Shown: piece by piece, positions 51,463 through 59,591 of the stretch
How the letters are laid out: the number at the start of each line of letters is the position of its first letter
How positions within the stretch are numbered: the first letter of the stretch is position 1
Assembly (NCBI RefSeq): GCF_000235605.1
Contig: NC_016584.1
Location: 3,702,001-3,766,000 of the forward strand
Source: Desulfosporosinus orientis DSM 765
GTDB taxonomy: Bacteria > Bacillota > Desulfitobacteriia > Desulfitobacteriales > Desulfitobacteriaceae
DNA length: 64,000 nt
Direction of reading: 5' to 3'
Notes under the pieces: model-generated
Database searches by the model: none
What the model saw: only the letters and a program-made list of their open reading frames with translations
What the model was told of the DNA's origin: nothing
Made by a program: the position numbers and the translations under genes

Positions 51463-51576
51463 GTGCCTTGGCATAAAATTAACACCAAAAAACAAAATCT
51501 CATTATTATAGGCGGAACCATTATTTTGTCTATTCTTATTTTAGGCATTACAAACCTAATCGTCTATATGAACTAG
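51463..51576 (+). CDS. Small single-span membrane protein
   Basis: 37 residues from a GTG start with GGAGGGG at 6 nt. A basic N-terminus (MPWHKINTKKQN) is followed by one strong transmembrane helix (LIIIGGTIILSILILGITN). It is followed at once by a good terminator, so it forms its own short transcription unit. Function unknown. Confidence 0.55.
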   Translation: MPWHKINTKKQNLIIIGGTIILSILILGITNLIVYMN

Positions 51577-51602
51577 CGATAAAATAAGGATTTATAGATA
51601 GG

Positions 51603-51653
51603 ACCCCTTAAAGAGAGAGTTTTCATAAATTGCTCCTTCCTTAAGGGGTTTTT
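51603..51653 (+). terminator. Terminator of the 37-residue membrane protein gene
   Basis: ACCCCTTAA pairs with TTAAGGGGT around about 29 nt and is followed by TTTTT. Its loop lies before the convergent Crp-family gene. Confidence 0.75.
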
Positions 51654-51665
51654 GCCGTCGATTTG

Positions 51666-52358
51666 CTAGTCACTCATTAACTTTAACGCTTCTAAATCTA
51701 ATAGTTCAATGGTCGCCAAATAAAAATCGATAATCCCTTCATCCCTCATTTTTCCCATTTCCCGTGACATGGAAGGTCTGGAAACATTCAAAAAATCCGC
51801 TAACTCATTGCGGTTTAAGGGTAATACGATTTTTCTGCTTCCTGTTCTGTTATAGTGTTCTAACAAATAAGTACTGATTTTCCCCCGCATACTTTTAATC
51901 GTCAGATATTCTACTTTCTTGTTTAACAGCATGGCTCTTTCTGAAATAATTCGCAAAAAGTTCTGAACGAGAATTTTATGCCATGGACACATTCTTTCAC
52001 AATCACCGACAATCTTTCCCCTGGGCAGGAACAATACTTCACAGGTTTCTTGGGCCTGAACCGTTGCCGGCCATGTCATCAGCCTGGAAAAAGCGACGAT
52101 CTCACCAAAGATATCCCCCGGGTTTAAAAGTGTCATGACGATCCGGTTTCCCGAGGTATTCTCTTTACTAACTGTTGCTGAACCCGTAAGCAAAATTCCG
52201 ACGCTTTCATAGGGGTCTCCGCCAGTTACAATATAATCATTCTTTTTAAAGCAGGATATTTTGGGTTTAAGACAATTTAACATCGCCTCAATGGAGTCAC
52301 CATTCATCCCGGCAAACAAGCTAACCCCTAAAACCTTGGTCAAATACTTTTTGTACAT
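51666..52358 (-). CDS. Crp/Fnr-family transcriptional regulator
   Basis: 230 residues. An N-terminal cNMP-like beta-roll (about 20-130; 'LLTGSATVSKENTSGNRIVMTLLNPGDIFGEI') is followed by the dimer helix and a C-terminal HTH ('NRNELADFLNVSRPSMSREMGKM'). It has no N-terminal Fnr cysteine cluster, so a small ligand or NO/redox sensing by other means is likely. It is divergent from the ferredoxin gene it probably controls. GGGGGAG before ATG. Confidence 0.9.
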   Translation of the reverse strand: MYKKYLTKVLGVSLFAGMNGDSIEAMLNCLKPKISCFKKNDYIVTGGDPYESVGILLTGSATVSKENTSGNRIVMTLLNPGDIFGEIVAFSRLMTWPATVQAQETCEVLFLPRGKIVGDCERMCPWHKILVQNFLRIISERAMLLNKKVEYLTIKSMRGKISTYLLEHYNRTGSRKIVLPLNRNELADFLNVSRPSMSREMGKMRDEGIIDFYLATIELLDLEALKLMSD

Positions 52359-52402
52359 GATTCTCCCCCGACAATTCTGTATCCTCAGCTACCGACTTAG
52401 TG

Positions 52403-52420
52403 ATTACATTGTAATATAAT
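52403..52420 (+). promoter_or_regulatory. Palindrome and -10 box in the Crp/ferredoxin intergenic region
   Basis: ATTACATTGTAAT (52403-52415) is a 13-bp palindrome that abuts TATAAT (52415-52420), 40 bp before the ferredoxin start. No consensus -35 is present. It is a candidate binding site for the divergent Crp-type protein. Confidence 0.45.
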
Positions 52421-52460
52421 GAACTTGTAAAAACAAAAGAATTTTTTAGGGGGAATAAAA

Positions 52461-53174
52461 ATGCTAAGAAAAATTATAAGCATAGATGAAGAAAAATGTA
52501 ATGGCTGCGGACTTTGTGTCACGGCGTGTCACGAAGGCGCCCTTCAGCTCATTAATGGCAAAGCCCGTTTGATTTCCGAAAGTTATTGTGATGGTCTCGG
52601 TGATTGCCTGCCTGAATGCCCTACTGACGCAATTACCTTAGAAGAGAAAGAAACCGTTGAATATGATGAAGAAGCTGTCAAAAGAAATATGGAGAAGCGA
52701 AAAACTCAGACTCATGGAACTCAGCCTTGTGGCTGCCCAGGCACACAGGCAAAACTCCTTGCCAGAAAGCAAGAATCCTCGTCACTTCAATCGGATGAAA
52801 GCTCTCCTTCTCAGCTCAACCAATGGCCCTGTCAGTTAAAGTTAATCCCCATCAACGCTTCTTACCTGGATAACGCCCATTTACTCATAGCAGCCGATTG
52901 CACCGCATTTGCCTATCCTGCTGTCCATCAAAAATTCATGCGCAATAAAATTACCTTGATTGGCTGTCCTAAACTCGATGATATCGACTACTCAGAGAAG
53001 CTAACTGCTATCTTGAAACAACATGAGATAAAAAGTGTCACAGTTCTAAGAATGGAAGTCCCTTGTTGTGGCGGTATTGTTCAAGCGGTTAAAAAATCCT
53101 TAATCAATAGCGAAACCTTAATACCTTGGCATGTTGTCACAATATCAACGGACGGACGAATTATTGAAGAATAA
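52461..53174 (+). CDS. 4Fe-4S ferredoxin-domain protein
   Basis: 237 residues. The first cluster motif is 'CNGCGLCVTACHEGA' (Cys13, 16, 19, 23); the second is less regular ('YCDGLGDCLPECPTDAI'). A Cys-rich linker (QPCGCPG) leads to a C-terminal half with 'LIGCPKLDD' and 'VPCCGGIVQAVKKS'. This architecture is common in anaerobic Firmicutes beside Crp-type regulators, often with hybrid-cluster or nitrosative-stress genes; that link is inference here. Good GGGGG site. Confidence 0.9.
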   Translation: MLRKIISIDEEKCNGCGLCVTACHEGALQLINGKARLISESYCDGLGDCLPECPTDAITLEEKETVEYDEEAVKRNMEKRKTQTHGTQPCGCPGTQAKLLARKQESSSLQSDESSPSQLNQWPCQLKLIPINASYLDNAHLLIAADCTAFAYPAVHQKFMRNKITLIGCPKLDDIDYSEKLTAILKQHEIKSVTVLRMEVPCCGGIVQAVKKSLINSETLIPWHVVTISTDGRIIEE

Positions 53175-53191
53175 TGATTTAATGATAATCT

Positions 53192-53229
53192 TTAAACCCA
53201 CTGCCAACTCTCTGGCAGTGGGTTTAAAA
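53192..53229 (+). terminator. Terminator of the ferredoxin gene
   Basis: Perfect 16-bp arms TTTAAACCCACTGCCA and TGGCAGTGGGTTTAAA with a 6-nt loop. Confidence 0.85.
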
Positions 53230-53377
53230 ATTATTACTGCAAGAACAATGGCTGTACCAATAACAATCGGGATCAATGTATGTTGTTTATGCATCCCTAA
53301 AGCACCTTTTTCTGTCTAACCAATATAATAAATAACGGGACCGAGATAAAATGACTGCTTTTCATGAGGTGTTTCTA

Positions 53378-54274
53378 ATGAATGTGCTAAAGCGTATATC
53401 AAAAGTCTTCGAATCAGCGGATGAAATTCTTATTGATGACTCCTCCAGAATTGTTTTAATGAGTGACGTCCACAGGGGTGACGGGAGCTGGGCCGATGAT
53501 TTTTCCAAAAATCAAAATCTCTATTTCGCAGCCCTAACCCATTATTATCTTGAAAATTTCACCTACATCGAGATTGGTGACGGTGACGAACTCTGGAAGA
53601 ATAGTAAACTTTCGGACATTATCTATGTACATAGCAACGCCTTTTGGCTTCTTTCCAAGTTTTTTGCGGAAAGAAGACTGTATTTAATCTTTGGAAACCA
53701 TGATATGGTTAAAAGTAATGCTTCTTACATAAAAAAGAACTTATATCAATATTATGATGAACGGCAAAAAGAATATATTCCTTTATTTGAGAATGTTAAG
53801 GTTCATGAGGGTTTGGTTTTAAGCCATAGAGAGACCCAGCAAAAAATTCTTTTGATCCATGGACATCAAGTGAGCTTACTGGATTATGATTTATGGATGG
53901 TCTCCAGGTTTCTCGTCAAATATGTATGGCGTCCCCTCGAATTATTTGGATTCAATGATCCCACTAGTACTGCAAAGAATTACAAAAAGAAAGATGCAGT
54001 AGAAAAAAAATTAACCGAATGGGTAACCAGAGAAAAACACATGCTCATTGCCGGCCATACTCACAGGCCAATGTTTCCGGAAATCGGTGATCCTTTATAT
54101 TTTAATGACGGAAGCGGTGTACATCCCCGCAGTATTACTGCTATTGAAATTAGTGAAGGTTTTATTGTTCTTGTTAAATGGCATATCAAAACAAAAGATG
54201 ATGGTACACTGTTCATTGGCAGGGATATCCTAGCCGGTCCGAGAAAACTATCGGATTACTTCGATTATCAATAG
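53378..54274 (+). CDS. Calcineurin-like metallophosphoesterase
   Basis: 298 residues. Metal-binding motifs are all present: 'MSDVHRGDG', 'IEIGDGDELW' (GDxxE in place of GDxxD), 'LIFGNHDMV', 'LIHGHQVSLLD' and 'LIAGHTHRP'. The fold resembles LpxH/UshA-like phosphoesterases; the substrate is unknown. GAGGTG lies 6 nt before ATG 53378. It stands alone between terminators. Confidence 0.88.
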   Translation: MNVLKRISKVFESADEILIDDSSRIVLMSDVHRGDGSWADDFSKNQNLYFAALTHYYLENFTYIEIGDGDELWKNSKLSDIIYVHSNAFWLLSKFFAERRLYLIFGNHDMVKSNASYIKKNLYQYYDERQKEYIPLFENVKVHEGLVLSHRETQQKILLIHGHQVSLLDYDLWMVSRFLVKYVWRPLELFGFNDPTSTAKNYKKKDAVEKKLTEWVTREKHMLIAGHTHRPMFPEIGDPLYFNDGSGVHPRSITAIEISEGFIVLVKWHIKTKDDGTLFIGRDILAGPRKLSDYFDYQ

Positions 54275-54300
54275 CAGGCCTTACCCTTTGTACTTAAATC

Positions 54301-54645
54301 TCAAGTTTTTGTAAAACTCATCAGTCGTTTGTGTTTAACAATAAACAAAGCTCCTCCTACCGTTAAGAGGATGCTTATGACTCTGACAAACCTCTTAATA
54401 ATGGAATCTTTTATGACTGCCTCTGTGCATGAAGCCTCTTCAATTCTTTGAGGAGGCTTCATGCCGACTGATTTTAAATTTTTATGATTACATTTAACGG
54501 AATAGCTTGTACCCCCTATTAAATGTACAAAAGCAACCGGATTGGCCTGTACAACACCATCATGTCCTTTATTTAGGACCACAACACTTGTCAACGGATA
54601 GTCCGCTCCCTTTCGGTTAATTATTGGAATATCTTTATCTATCAT
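54301..54645 (-). CDS. Hypothetical protein with C-terminal membrane helix
   Basis: 114 residues from ATG 54645 (AGGAGG at 6 nt). The N-terminal 60 residues are polar and beta-like ('TSVVVLNKGHDGVVQANPVAFVHLIGG'), and one helix near the C-terminus (about 85-103) should anchor it. I recognise no family. Confidence 0.6.
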   Translation of the reverse strand: MIDKDIPIINRKGADYPLTSVVVLNKGHDGVVQANPVAFVHLIGGTSYSVKCNHKNLKSVGMKPPQRIEEASCTEAVIKDSIIKRFVRVISILLTVGGALFIVKHKRLMSFTKT

Positions 54646-54833
54646 CGTCAGCCTCCTAAATCGCAAAAATCATTGACTAGTATCCTAGCCCATCATATGT
54701 CTACCCGCAGAGGAGTGTGAACTTTAATACAATTTCTCTGATTCAGAAGCCGTTTTCCATAAGGAAGCATATAATGAATAAGGCTAAAGTGGATGTCCCT
54801 ATAATTGTATGCAAAGAAGAAGGAGGATACAAT

Positions 54834-55259
54834 GTGGGTAAGGATGGTAATAAGAAAGTAATTAAAGCAGCTCTGTTTGGAAGTGTCGCAGGCGCAGTAA
54901 TGGGTTTGTTGCTGGCTCCCAAAAGTGGTCAAGAGCTGCGCCAAGATCTCACAGACCAGGCCCAAAAATTAGGAGACAAAGCCCTCGAAATCAAAGATAA
55001 GACGCAAAATGCCCTGCAAGACGTTGAAGAAAAAGCTCAAGTAACTATTGATTCAGGCAAGAGTTGGCTGCAGAAGAAAAAACGTCTTTTAGATAATCTA
55101 AAAACGTTAGTATTCGAAATTCAGCATGGTGCGCTGACAAAGGATGAGTCTGCCAATTCCCTAGAAGACAACAAAACAGAACCGCTAGTTGTAGAAGCCA
55201 CCCTCGAGGAGGAGAATATCGTTGCAGTCATAGAAGATGCGGAAGAAGATAACTTTTAA
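54834..55259 (+). CDS. YtxH-domain protein
   Basis: 141 residues. The start is GTG 54834, 7 nt after AAGGAGG. The N-terminal YtxH segment is 'ALFGSVAGAVMGLLLAPKSGQELRQDL', a Gly-rich membrane helix. A long charged helical tail follows ('KALEIKDKTQNALQDVEEKAQ'), resembling general-stress YtxH proteins. The open frame extends 39 codons upstream without a site. Confidence 0.85.
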   Translation: MGKDGNKKVIKAALFGSVAGAVMGLLLAPKSGQELRQDLTDQAQKLGDKALEIKDKTQNALQDVEEKAQVTIDSGKSWLQKKKRLLDNLKTLVFEIQHGALTKDESANSLEDNKTEPLVVEATLEEENIVAVIEDAEEDNF

Positions 55260-55308
55260 AAAACATACCCTTTACAGAAAGGTTTTTTGGATTTTGCATT
55301 TAAAAAAT

Positions 55309-55347
55309 CCCTACACCCTATTGAGAAGTTCAAATACGGGTGTAGGG
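55309..55347. terminator. Bidirectional terminator between the YtxH and PGA-hydrolase-like genes
   Basis: CCCTACACCC pairs with GGGTGTAGGG around 19 nt, with T-runs on both strands. Confidence 0.8.
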
Positions 55348-55354
55348 TTAATTT

Positions 55355-55936
55355 TTAAAAGTAGGCACTAATCACAGATTTTATTGCCCCGACAAAACGT
55401 ACTCTGCATTCCAAGTCTTCATTAATTCGTTTCCTGAGGGCAAAACTTAGTTCTAATTGAACCCCTTTACCGGTAACGCCTCGGTTGCAAATATTTCTAG
55501 GATGGACACCGCGGTATTTTTCCTCACTGTCTTTTACAAGAAAACCGCAGCGCTGGAGTTTTATTCTTAAGTTATTACTTAGGTCTGAATCTAAACCGCC
55601 AATCATTAAAAATTCTTCTGTAGAGTTTTTCAGGCCATGAATAGTCATGACTATTTGAGCTTGCTGTAAACCTGTCAACAGCAAAGGTTCATCAAAGTGA
55701 TGACTTGTAATATGCAGCTTACGAACCTCTGCACCCTTTATCCCTTCAAACGAATACCAGGCAAATTCTTCACCGGCAATCCATTGGGCAATATCCGACG
55801 TGTATGGTTCAATATTACCGCCGTGAGGGGCAGCTATTAAAACCGGATGCCAATCCCGGCTCCTTTTTATGAGATAATCCTGTCCTTCTAATTCATATAG
55901 CTGCAGCTCTTGGAAGTTTGAGTAAACATCAGGCAT
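55355..55936 (-). CDS. Poly-gamma-glutamate hydrolase-like (PghP/DUF867) protein
   Basis: 193 residues. Zinc-site motifs 'LIAAPHGGNIEPYTSDIA', 'SHHFDEPLL' and 'VMTIHGLKNSTEEFLMIGG' match the phage-type PGA hydrolase family, which cuts gamma-glutamyl bonds. The ATG at 55936 has AGGAGG at 6 nt. No PGA synthesis genes are in the window. It follows the DUF6544 and MarR genes on the same strand and may be co-transcribed. Confidence 0.82.
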   Translation of the reverse strand: MPDVYSNFQELQLYELEGQDYLIKRSRDWHPVLIAAPHGGNIEPYTSDIAQWIAGEEFAWYSFEGIKGAEVRKLHITSHHFDEPLLLTGLQQAQIVMTIHGLKNSTEEFLMIGGLDSDLSNNLRIKLQRCGFLVKDSEEKYRGVHPRNICNRGVTGKGVQLELSFALRKRINEDLECRVRFVGAIKSVISAYF

Positions 55937-55982
55937 GCCCATCCTCCTATTTCAGTCAATGTTTAGCGACTACTTATCTTAA

Positions 55983-56861
55983 TTATTTCACGTTGTATTG
56001 GATGTCTATGACATTTAATTTAATATAACAATAATCCCCCTCGGGTGTATGCCAAAAGGCTCCGGTGTTATCTGTTTTCCACGAATCATCAGTCTTGCCA
56101 ATCGTCTTTATACCGTCAACAACCTTGTAAGAGTTCACAGGGGTAGACCATCTCTCTTTTATGAGGGAACCATTTGCAGCTAATCGATATCTGTCGTCAG
56201 AAACAAAGTTCAGTAATTCTCCTTTTTCATTGAAGGAAAGGACCGCTGAAGCTTCAATCCCGTTATTCGTGAAGGTTGCATTAACTGTTAAAGGATCAAT
56301 GGTTGCCCATTGAATGCGGGGATCAATGAGAGCCGCCGGGGCAAATAAACACATATCATTGAGGACTGTGACGGTTTCTGCCTTAACCATTTCCTCGTTT
56401 TTCAGATCAAGGACAGGTACCAACCCTAAAGCTTTGACTAACATAGAAGCTCCGCCGCCGCCATACACATGTAATCCCAAGAAAGGCAATCCTGATTTGC
56501 TGCCCTTCATATAAAAATATCGAGATGTTTGATCAAAGAAATTATATTGCTCTACAGAAATTTTACTCCAGCGATCTTTTTTCTTATCGGTATTCATAAG
56601 TCCGTCAAACCTCAGTTTGACATTATGCACTTTTTCTTTACCCATAGCTCCCACATAGTTAAGGTACATTTGAACCGGCTTAGGCAGATGTTTGATATCG
56701 TCCATAGTCAGTCTTGAATTATCCTTTTTTTTCTCCTTTGCCAAGGCATTGTCAACTTCTGAATGATAAGCTCTATTTAAGCCTTTAGATTGATATGTCA
56801 AAAAAACTATCAACAATATGATCAAGGCAAGAATCATAATCAGCAAACAGCTCTTCTCCAT
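55983..56861 (-). CDS. DUF6544-like secreted or membrane-anchored protein
   Basis: 292 residues from ATG 56861 (GGAGG, 9 nt). An N-terminal signal-anchor (about 5-24) is followed by 'HLPKPVQMYLNYVGAMGKEKVHNVKL' and a beta-rich domain with a GGGG turn ('LHVYGGGGASMLVKALGL'). 'DMCLFAPAALIDPRIQWATIDP' is typical of this uncharacterised family. Next to the MarR gene, so MarR may control it. Confidence 0.75.
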   Translation of the reverse strand: MEKSCLLIMILALIILLIVFLTYQSKGLNRAYHSEVDNALAKEKKKDNSRLTMDDIKHLPKPVQMYLNYVGAMGKEKVHNVKLRFDGLMNTDKKKDRWSKISVEQYNFFDQTSRYFYMKGSKSGLPFLGLHVYGGGGASMLVKALGLVPVLDLKNEEMVKAETVTVLNDMCLFAPAALIDPRIQWATIDPLTVNATFTNNGIEASAVLSFNEKGELLNFVSDDRYRLAANGSLIKERWSTPVNSYKVVDGIKTIGKTDDSWKTDNTGAFWHTPEGDYCYIKLNVIDIQYNVK

Positions 56862-56898
56862 CTTCCTATTCCTCCTGTCTCTTCTTAGGCCTTCTGAC

Positions 56899-57351
56899 TT
56901 AAGCATTCCTATTCATCCCTTTTATTGTGTCGAGGAGCTTGTTCAAGCCTTCACACATAACATTCAATTCAGAATTTGTAAGGTCCTTGAAAAGATCTGT
57001 AATAAACCTTCTATCTTTCTCTTCTCTCCCCTCCCAAAAGGATTCACTTTTATCAGTCAGCTTTAAGCGCATAGCTCTGGCATCTGCTGCATCCTTTTCA
57101 ACAGTGATAAACCCTTTTTCCAATAATTTCGTGACGAGCTGCTTGACATTCTGACGTGTACTCCCCATCTTCTCTGCTACTTCGTTTAAAGTAGGCGGGT
57201 GATCTCCAAACTGTAAAATACTAATGGTCAAAAACCACTGCCGTAAGGTCATATCATCCTCTGCTAAATACTTATCTCCATTGACCTGCATTTTGTTTGC
57301 TAATAGAAACAGACTACCGAATATAAATTTCTCTTTATCCAATCGATTCAT
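56899..57351 (-). CDS. MarR-family transcriptional regulator
   Basis: 150 residues. Winged HTH: 'LNEVAEKMGSTRQNVKQLVTKLLEKGFITVEKDAADARAMRLKLT', with the wing basic residues intact. GAGGTGG before ATG. The ATG is 17 bp from a 14-bp-arm inverted repeat, so it probably represses itself and the genes after it (DUF6544, PGA hydrolase-like). Confidence 0.9.
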   Translation of the reverse strand: MNRLDKEKFIFGSLFLLANKMQVNGDKYLAEDDMTLRQWFLTISILQFGDHPPTLNEVAEKMGSTRQNVKQLVTKLLEKGFITVEKDAADARAMRLKLTDKSESFWEGREEKDRRFITDLFKDLTNSELNVMCEGLNKLLDTIKGMNRNA

Positions 57352-57367
57352 AGTTTAGCACCACCTC

Positions 57368-57413
57368 ATATAGGCAATATATTGCTTTGTATCACGAAGT
57401 ATATTGCCTATAT
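57368..57413. promoter_or_regulatory. Inverted repeat operator upstream of the marR gene
   Basis: ATATAGGCAATATA (57368-57381) and TATATTGCCTATAT (57400-57413) are exact complements with an 18-bp spacer. The repeat covers the region from 17 to 62 bp upstream of the MarR start. The spacing resembles a pair of MarR half-sites or two operators. Confidence 0.6.
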
Positions 57414-57525
57414 AAGCTCGATGTCAAGATCTAAATTATATTTTAAATATTCTGTCTATATTGACTAGACTTACATATTCTGTAACAAACAATAGGTCAT
57501 AGACTCTTAGAGGGGAGTGGTTTAC

Positions 57526-58050
57526 ATGATTGGTGATCATGGGGATCTTCATCCTGACCTCTCAAATCCTCGTATTCGAAACAATCCTAGAGATACAGGA
57601 ATATTCGTTTATGTCCCATTAGCCCCTACAGTAAGTGAGCCTCACCAGGCTTTATCCCCCAAAGACCTTCAGATCCGAGTAATGGCCTTAAGAAATCGCT
57701 TAAATAAAAAGTACAACCTTCATTTCGAAATCGTGAATGATGAGACGGGTATTGTCTGTATCGAAGATTCATCAGAAATTGAATTTACTCAGTTCCTGTT
57801 TCATTTTTGCAACTATCATCAAGGCATTTATCTGGATTGGTTATCCTTTCCTTCTCATCAATTAAGAAAAGGGATCGGTTCCTTCTGTGTGAACTGGCTT
57901 CAGGATTTTGCAGGAGATTTCGGAATTAAGTTTATTGTTCTGGGGTCGGTTGCTGAGGCTCGAGGCTTCTGGATTAAAATGGGATTTAGACTCCTTCAAT
58001 CCGAGGAATTAGACAATTTTCCCGGTTACCAAGGCCGTTACCGTCACTGA
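57526..58050 (+). CDS. GNAT-like acetyltransferase
   Basis: 174 residues from ATG 57526 (GGGGAG, 8 nt). The C-terminal half has the acetyl-CoA loop 'SHQLRKGIGSFCVNWLQDFA' (R/QxxGxG/A-like) and 'GFWIKMGFRLL', typical of GNAT enzymes. The N-terminal 85 residues are divergent. The acceptor substrate is unknown. No operon partner downstream apart from a micropeptide ORF. Confidence 0.7.
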   Translation: MIGDHGDLHPDLSNPRIRNNPRDTGIFVYVPLAPTVSEPHQALSPKDLQIRVMALRNRLNKKYNLHFEIVNDETGIVCIEDSSEIEFTQFLFHFCNYHQGIYLDWLSFPSHQLRKGIGSFCVNWLQDFAGDFGIKFIVLGSVAEARGFWIKMGFRLLQSEELDNFPGYQGRYRH

Positions 58051-58128
58051 CTCATTCTTCTATCCTCTTTTGTGTCAGCTTTTGGAGTCAGGAATATTAT
58101 GTAATATATGGAAAAGGAGGCTAAATAT

Positions 58129-58206
58129 ATGATTATTTTCGGCTGCGGCATTGCTATTGTCACTATTGCCATTCTTATGCTTATTGCTTTAGGTATTGTG
58201 TTTTAA
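58129..58206 (+). CDS. 25-residue hydrophobic micropeptide
   Basis: MIIFGCGIAIVTIAILMLIA then LGIVF, a single transmembrane helix with one Cys. AAAAGGAGG lies 7 nt before the ATG, and a very strong terminator follows at 58241. It may be a small subunit-like membrane peptide or a type I toxin; no antisense RNA was identified. Confidence 0.5.
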   Translation: MIIFGCGIAIVTIAILMLIALGIVF

Positions 58207-58240
58207 CAAAAAGCCTCAGTTACTTGAGTCTCTGACAAAT

Positions 58241-58290
58241 ATAAAAATGCATCTAGTTCCTGTATAGTCAAGGGCTAGATGCATTTTTAT
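58241..58290 (+). terminator. Strong terminator with 16-bp perfect arms
   Basis: ATAAAAATGCATCTAG and CTAGATGCATTTTTAT pair around 18 nt. It ends the micropeptide transcript and could work in both directions. Confidence 0.8.
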
Positions 58291-58319
58291 ATCTGCCAAC
58301 ATTCCAAAAGGCTCGCAGA

Positions 58320-58424
58320 TTAAGAGAGAGTGAAATGAACATAAAAGGTTGTACCCTCTGAACTTGTTTTAACCAAAATCCTGCCATTGTGCCGGGAAAC
58401 AATGCCATGGGCTGAAAACCCTAT
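58320..58424 (-). pseudogene. Remnant of a histidine kinase ATPase domain
   Basis: The minus strand reads IGFSAHGIVSRHNGRILVKT, then SSEGTTFYVHFTLS and a stop. This is the G2-box to C-terminus of a HATPase_c domain (compare GLGLS..HGIVxxHxGxIxVxSxxGxGTTFxVxLP). Upstream coding sequence is gone. It occupies part of the 350-bp gap before the second DMT gene; the rest holds that gene's upstream region. Confidence 0.65.
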
Positions 58425-58557
58425 CTATGAAAAAATCACTTTACAAACATTTTGGTTTTGCAGCAATCCCTTAATTATTAATTTCAATATCTTTGTTCCA
58501 AGGTTACTTAAAGTATGGTAGTATTATAAATACTGGAAATCAATAGAACGGAGAGTT

Positions 58558-59517
58558 ATGATGAAGAGTGTGTTGAATAAAGAGATGTCGTTACACGGAG
58601 AATTTATTCCCGTTCAATCTAAAGAACAAGTCTGGGCAAATCTAGCAATGATTGCCGTCATTATTTTTTGGGGAATTTCTTATGTCAGCATTAAGGTAGC
58701 AGTCATTGAAGTTCCCCCTATTACCATGGCCCTAATTCGTTTTGCCATCGCTTCCTTGATGCTGGGGATCATGATCCGCAGGGTTGAACCTCAGTCAAAA
58801 CTAGATAAGTTGGATCTGCCAAAAATGATTCTAGGAGGAATTTTTGGTATTACCTTGTACTTTATATTTGAAAATATCGGGGTCAAATTTTCCACAGCAA
58901 CCAACGCTTCTCTAATTGTTTCGGTAGTACCAATTATCACAATTTTGCTTGATGTGCTGTTTTTTCATAGCAAACTTTCCTTCCTGAAACTCTTGGGCGT
59001 TTTCGTTGCCATATGGGGTTCTTACCTGGCAGTTACTGCTAACGGCAAACTCGAACTAAATTCCGCTCATTTTTTGGGGAATCTCTTGATGATATGCGCC
59101 ATGATGTCATGGGCTTTCTTTACCATGGTTAATAAGTCTCTTCAAAAAAAATATTCCGGATTGTTTTTAACGACGTATCAGACAATTTTCGGAACTTTAT
59201 TTTTTATCCCTTTGTCCCTTTTAGAATATAAGGACTGGCATATGTTTTCATTGACCGCCTTAGCTAATATCTTATTCCTGGCAGTTTTTTGTTCATTTGC
59301 GGGTTATTTATTCTATACATATGCCTTGAAGCGTTTGGACGTTGCCCTTACAACGATCTATCTAAATCTGATCCCCGTTGTCGGTGTGATCAGCGGTTAC
59401 CTTATATTAAACGAACATGTTTTGCCTATTCAATTGGTCGGCGGATTAATTACTCTTCTTGCCATTGTTATTATCAATCTAGAATTGGCGGCCCTGCGTC
59501 GCAGAAGAGTTTCTTAG
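58558..59517 (+). CDS. EamA/DMT-family membrane transporter (second)
   Basis: 319 residues, two EamA repeats, about ten helices. 'IIFWGISYVSIKVAVIEVPPITMALIRFAIASLML' opens repeat one, and 'SFAGYLFYTYALKRLDVALTTIYLNLIPVVGVISGYLILNEHV' is the end of repeat two. The protein differs clearly from the one at 2509, so the two are not a recent duplication. Substrate unknown. Confidence 0.9.
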   Translation: MMKSVLNKEMSLHGEFIPVQSKEQVWANLAMIAVIIFWGISYVSIKVAVIEVPPITMALIRFAIASLMLGIMIRRVEPQSKLDKLDLPKMILGGIFGITLYFIFENIGVKFSTATNASLIVSVVPIITILLDVLFFHSKLSFLKLLGVFVAIWGSYLAVTANGKLELNSAHFLGNLLMICAMMSWAFFTMVNKSLQKKYSGLFLTTYQTIFGTLFFIPLSLLEYKDWHMFSLTALANILFLAVFCSFAGYLFYTYALKRLDVALTTIYLNLIPVVGVISGYLILNEHVLPIQLVGGLITLLAIVIINLELAALRRRRVS

Positions 59518-59539
59518 ACTAAGATTGTCGTATACACGC

Positions 59540-59578
59540 AAGGAGCTGTTGCAAATATCTTTTTCGCAACAGCTCCTT
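59540..59578. terminator. Terminator between the DMT gene and selO
   Basis: AAGGAGCTGTTGC pairs exactly with GCAACAGCTCCTT around 13 nt, between convergent genes. It shares its core with the terminator at 46961. Confidence 0.8.
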
Positions 59579-59591
59579 AATTATATTCCGG

